Shown: piece after piece, positions 61,207 through 64,000 of the stretch | Position numbering within the stretch: position 1 is the first letter of the stretch | How the letters are laid out: each line of letters opens with the position of its first letter | Assembly: GCF_020536995.1 (NCBI RefSeq) | Contig: NC_068361.1 | Span: 106,682,314-106,746,313 of the forward strand | Reading direction: 5' to 3' | Origin: Dreissena polymorpha | Taxonomy: Eukaryota > Mollusca > Bivalvia > Myida > Dreissenidae | DNA length: 64,000 bases | Made by a program: the position numbers and the translations under genes | Notes under the pieces: generated by a model | Database searches by the model: none | Told to the model about the DNA's origin: nothing | The model's input: the letters and a program-made list of their open reading frames with translations, nothing else

Positions 61207-61208
<2 letters not shown>
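58048..61208. other. Upstream flank, gene-free
   Basis: No supported exon. The minus-strand frame 60469-60723 (84 codons, MLRGVFAAYFTFLHIAGHKP...) has a balanced composition and a C-terminal hydrophobic stretch (LIRLLTVSIIIALMLNTLV), but no family match or splice support. At 60255-60330, tcgcggccagt occurs twice about 65 bp apart. The paired phrases gatcattgccgatcttc and caatgatcggttacaatcg near 59170-59210 form a short inverted repeat. Confidence 0.4.
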
Positions 61209-62010
<802 letters not shown>

Positions 62011-63715
62011 AACAAGAGGGCCATGATGGCCCTGTATCGCTCCACTGCTGAAAAAAAGGCTGAAACAAATTTCTCTGCATGTGCAAATACTTAAATATAG
62101 GCCTTATTTAAGCACATGTACACTTTTGTGACCTTCTGGGCTGGGTCAAATTTAACCCCAGGGGCATAATTTGAGCAAACTTTGTAGAGGACTACTATAT
62201 CTCACTTCATACAAAATGTGGTAGCCCTAGGTCCTAGAGTTAAGGACAAGAATATTTTTAAAGTTTTCACAAAATAAGCAAGATTTAAGCGTATATAATG
62301 TTCAATTTTGTGACCCGCGGGTCAGGATCAAATTTGACCCAAAGGGCATAATTTGAACAAACTTGGTAGAGGACTATACGATGTTATTGCATACCAAATT
62401 TGGTAGCCATAGTCCGAATGGTTTTCGACAAGAAGATTTTTAAAGATTTCACAAAATAGGCGCTTTATCAGCGTTTATTCAGTTTTGTGACCTCCAGAGG
62501 CATTATTTGAACAAATTTGGTAGAGGTTTATTAGATGTCACTACATACCAAATTTGGTAGCCCTAGGCCCAATGGTTATGGACAACAAGATTTTTAAAGT
62601 TTTCACAAAATAGGCCCCATATAAGCGTATGTTCAGTTTTGTGACCCCGGCAGGGTCAAATTTGACCCAAGGGGCATAATTTGAACAAACTTGGTAGAGA
62701 ACTATTACATGTCACTACATACCAAATTTGGTAGCCCTATGCCTTATGGTTAAGGACAAGAAGAGTTTAAAAATTTTCACAAAATAGGCACTATATAAGC
62801 ATATAATTGATTTTGTGGCCCCGGGGCAGGGTCAAATTTGACCCCTGGGGCATAATTTGAACAAACTAAGTAGAGGACTATACAATGTCACTACACACAA
62901 AATTGTGTAGCCCTAGGCCTAATGGTTATGGACAAGAATTTTTTTAAAGTTTTCACAAAATAGGCATTATATAAGCATACGTTCAATTTTGTGACCCCCG
63001 GGGCAGGGTCAAATTTGACCCTAGGGATTAAATTTGAACAAATTTGGTAGAGGACTATTAGATGTCACTATATACCAAATTTGATAGCCCTAGGCCGGAT
63101 GGTTATGGACAAGAAAATTTTTGAAGTTTTCACAAAATAGGCCTTATATAAGCATATATTCAATTTTGTGACCCTCGGGGCAGGGTCAAACTTGATCCCA
63201 GAGACATAATTTGAAAAAACTTGGTAGAGGACTATTAGATGCCACTACATACCAAATTTGGTAGCCCTAGGCCCAATGGTTATGGACGAGAAGATTTGTA
63301 AAGTTTTCACAAAATATACCCTATATAAGCATATGTTCAATTTTGTGACCCCCGGGGCAGGGTCAAATTTGACCCCAGGGGCATAATTTGAACAAATTTG
63401 GTAGAGGACTATTAGATGTCTCTACATACCAAATTTGATAGCCCTAGGTCTAATGGTTATGGACGGGAGATTTTGAAAGTTTTCACAAAATAGGCCTTAT
63501 ATAAGCAAATTTTCAATTTTGTGACCCCCGGGGCAGAGTCAAATTTTACCCCAGGGGCATAATTTGAACAAATATGAAAGAGGTTCACCCCAGGAACATT
63601 CCTAAGAAATTTCATCAGAATTGGACCAGTAGTTTAGGAGAAGATGTTTAAAGGAAAAGTTAATGCACGGACGCACGATGGACACAGGACCTTTGGCCAC
63701 TGGAGTTAAAAATCA
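62011..63715. repeat. ~176-bp tandem repeat array B
   Basis: It starts aacaagagggccatgatggc and ends ggacgcacgatggacacagg. Nine units are marked by gtgacccccggggcagggtc near 62129, 62310, 62487, 62640, 62815, 62990, 63168, 63345 and 63521 (most 175-178 bp apart). Each includes ggcataatttgaacaaactt, ggtagaggactattagatgt, ccaaatttggtagccctagg and gttttcacaaaatagg. The third unit has lost about 25 bp. The final unit runs into a distinct tail (ttcctaagaaatttcatcag). I recall such head-array-tail units as interspersed elements in bivalves. It is non-coding. Confidence 0.85.
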
Positions 63716-64000
63716 AATTAAACATTTAGTTTTGATGTAAAATCAGTTTTTGTATGCAAGTGTCTACTTCACTTATAAATTAAAACAGCATATTATACAT
63801 TATTGAAAAGATTATTCCAAGCTTGATGTCATATTTCAACTTTGCATAGTGTAGTTAATTGAACATTGTATTGAACTGTAGGGGCAGCTATATTTTTTAA
63901 TTTATGTATGTTGTATTATACAAAATGCATTATTTCTACCACAAGTAGACCATATAAGGCCTACTGCTACTAAATAGGCACTGGTATGAATTTGACACTG
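63716..64000. other. Gene-free window end
   Basis: Nothing recognised. Confidence 0.5.

Overview
The window looks like bivalve mollusc nuclear DNA: AT-rich, intron-rich and crowded with repeats. The three copies of a roughly 240-260 bp fold-back repeat (around 3.5, 28.3 and 29.7 kb), the '...ccatgatggccct...' and '...actctagaggccac...' tandem repeats, and the IFI27-like and P2X7-like gene pieces are all things I recall from heterodont bivalves, the fold-back in particular from Dreissena. That is recollection, not a search. No rRNA, CRISPR, operon or intact functional tRNA was seen, and I recognised no retroviral, LTR-retroelement or Polinton coding region.

Host genes are sparse. Best supported is a complete two-exon IFI27/ISG12-like gene on the minus strand (57585-58047), encoding a short protein with a signal peptide and a Gly/Ala-rich membrane core. 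On the plus strand, three phase-matched exons (52514-53884) encode most of a lipocalin (apolipoprotein D-like) domain. The last three exons of an unrecognised gene, including a 13-nt microexon, lie at 20198-25026. A single first exon at 43029 starts a protein of the kind that carries a P2X7 cytosolic-domain homologue.

Mobile DNA makes up most of the rest. (1) 8224-15603 is a TIR element with a THAP-domain remnant (Kolobok-like), whose left TIR is split by a 4.4 kb insertion flanked by a 10-bp duplication; the insertion carries a broken RecQ-type helicase. (2) 15665-18570 holds arrays of a ~168-bp repeat, invaded by a 1.17 kb TA-flanked MITE. (3) Two copies of a TIR element that contains a tRNA-like core lie at 19.5 and 25.9 kb. 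(4) 22.4-23.9 and 28.45-30.5 kb are an old duplication of each other. (5) 30694-37747 is a nearly whole 7.05 kb PIF/Harbinger transposon with a CTG target duplication, matching TIRs, an apparently open five-exon transposase and a Myb/SANT-like partner broken by one extra base. (6) 39080-41873 is an array built from a 139-bp hairpin and two other modules, with one unit inserted inverted inside another. (7) 44470-44736 is a MULE transposase fragment. (8) 46890-48270 is a >1 kb TAG microsatellite with a duplicated 94-bp flank. (9) 49455-52288 is a decayed pogo/Tigger element with a C-terminal zinc finger. (10) 62000-63715 is a ~176-bp tandem array.

The host genes do not form a visible pathway: a lipocalin and an IFI27-like gene 4 kb apart are both of families tied to stress or immune responses in bivalves, but nothing in the sequence shows co-regulation.
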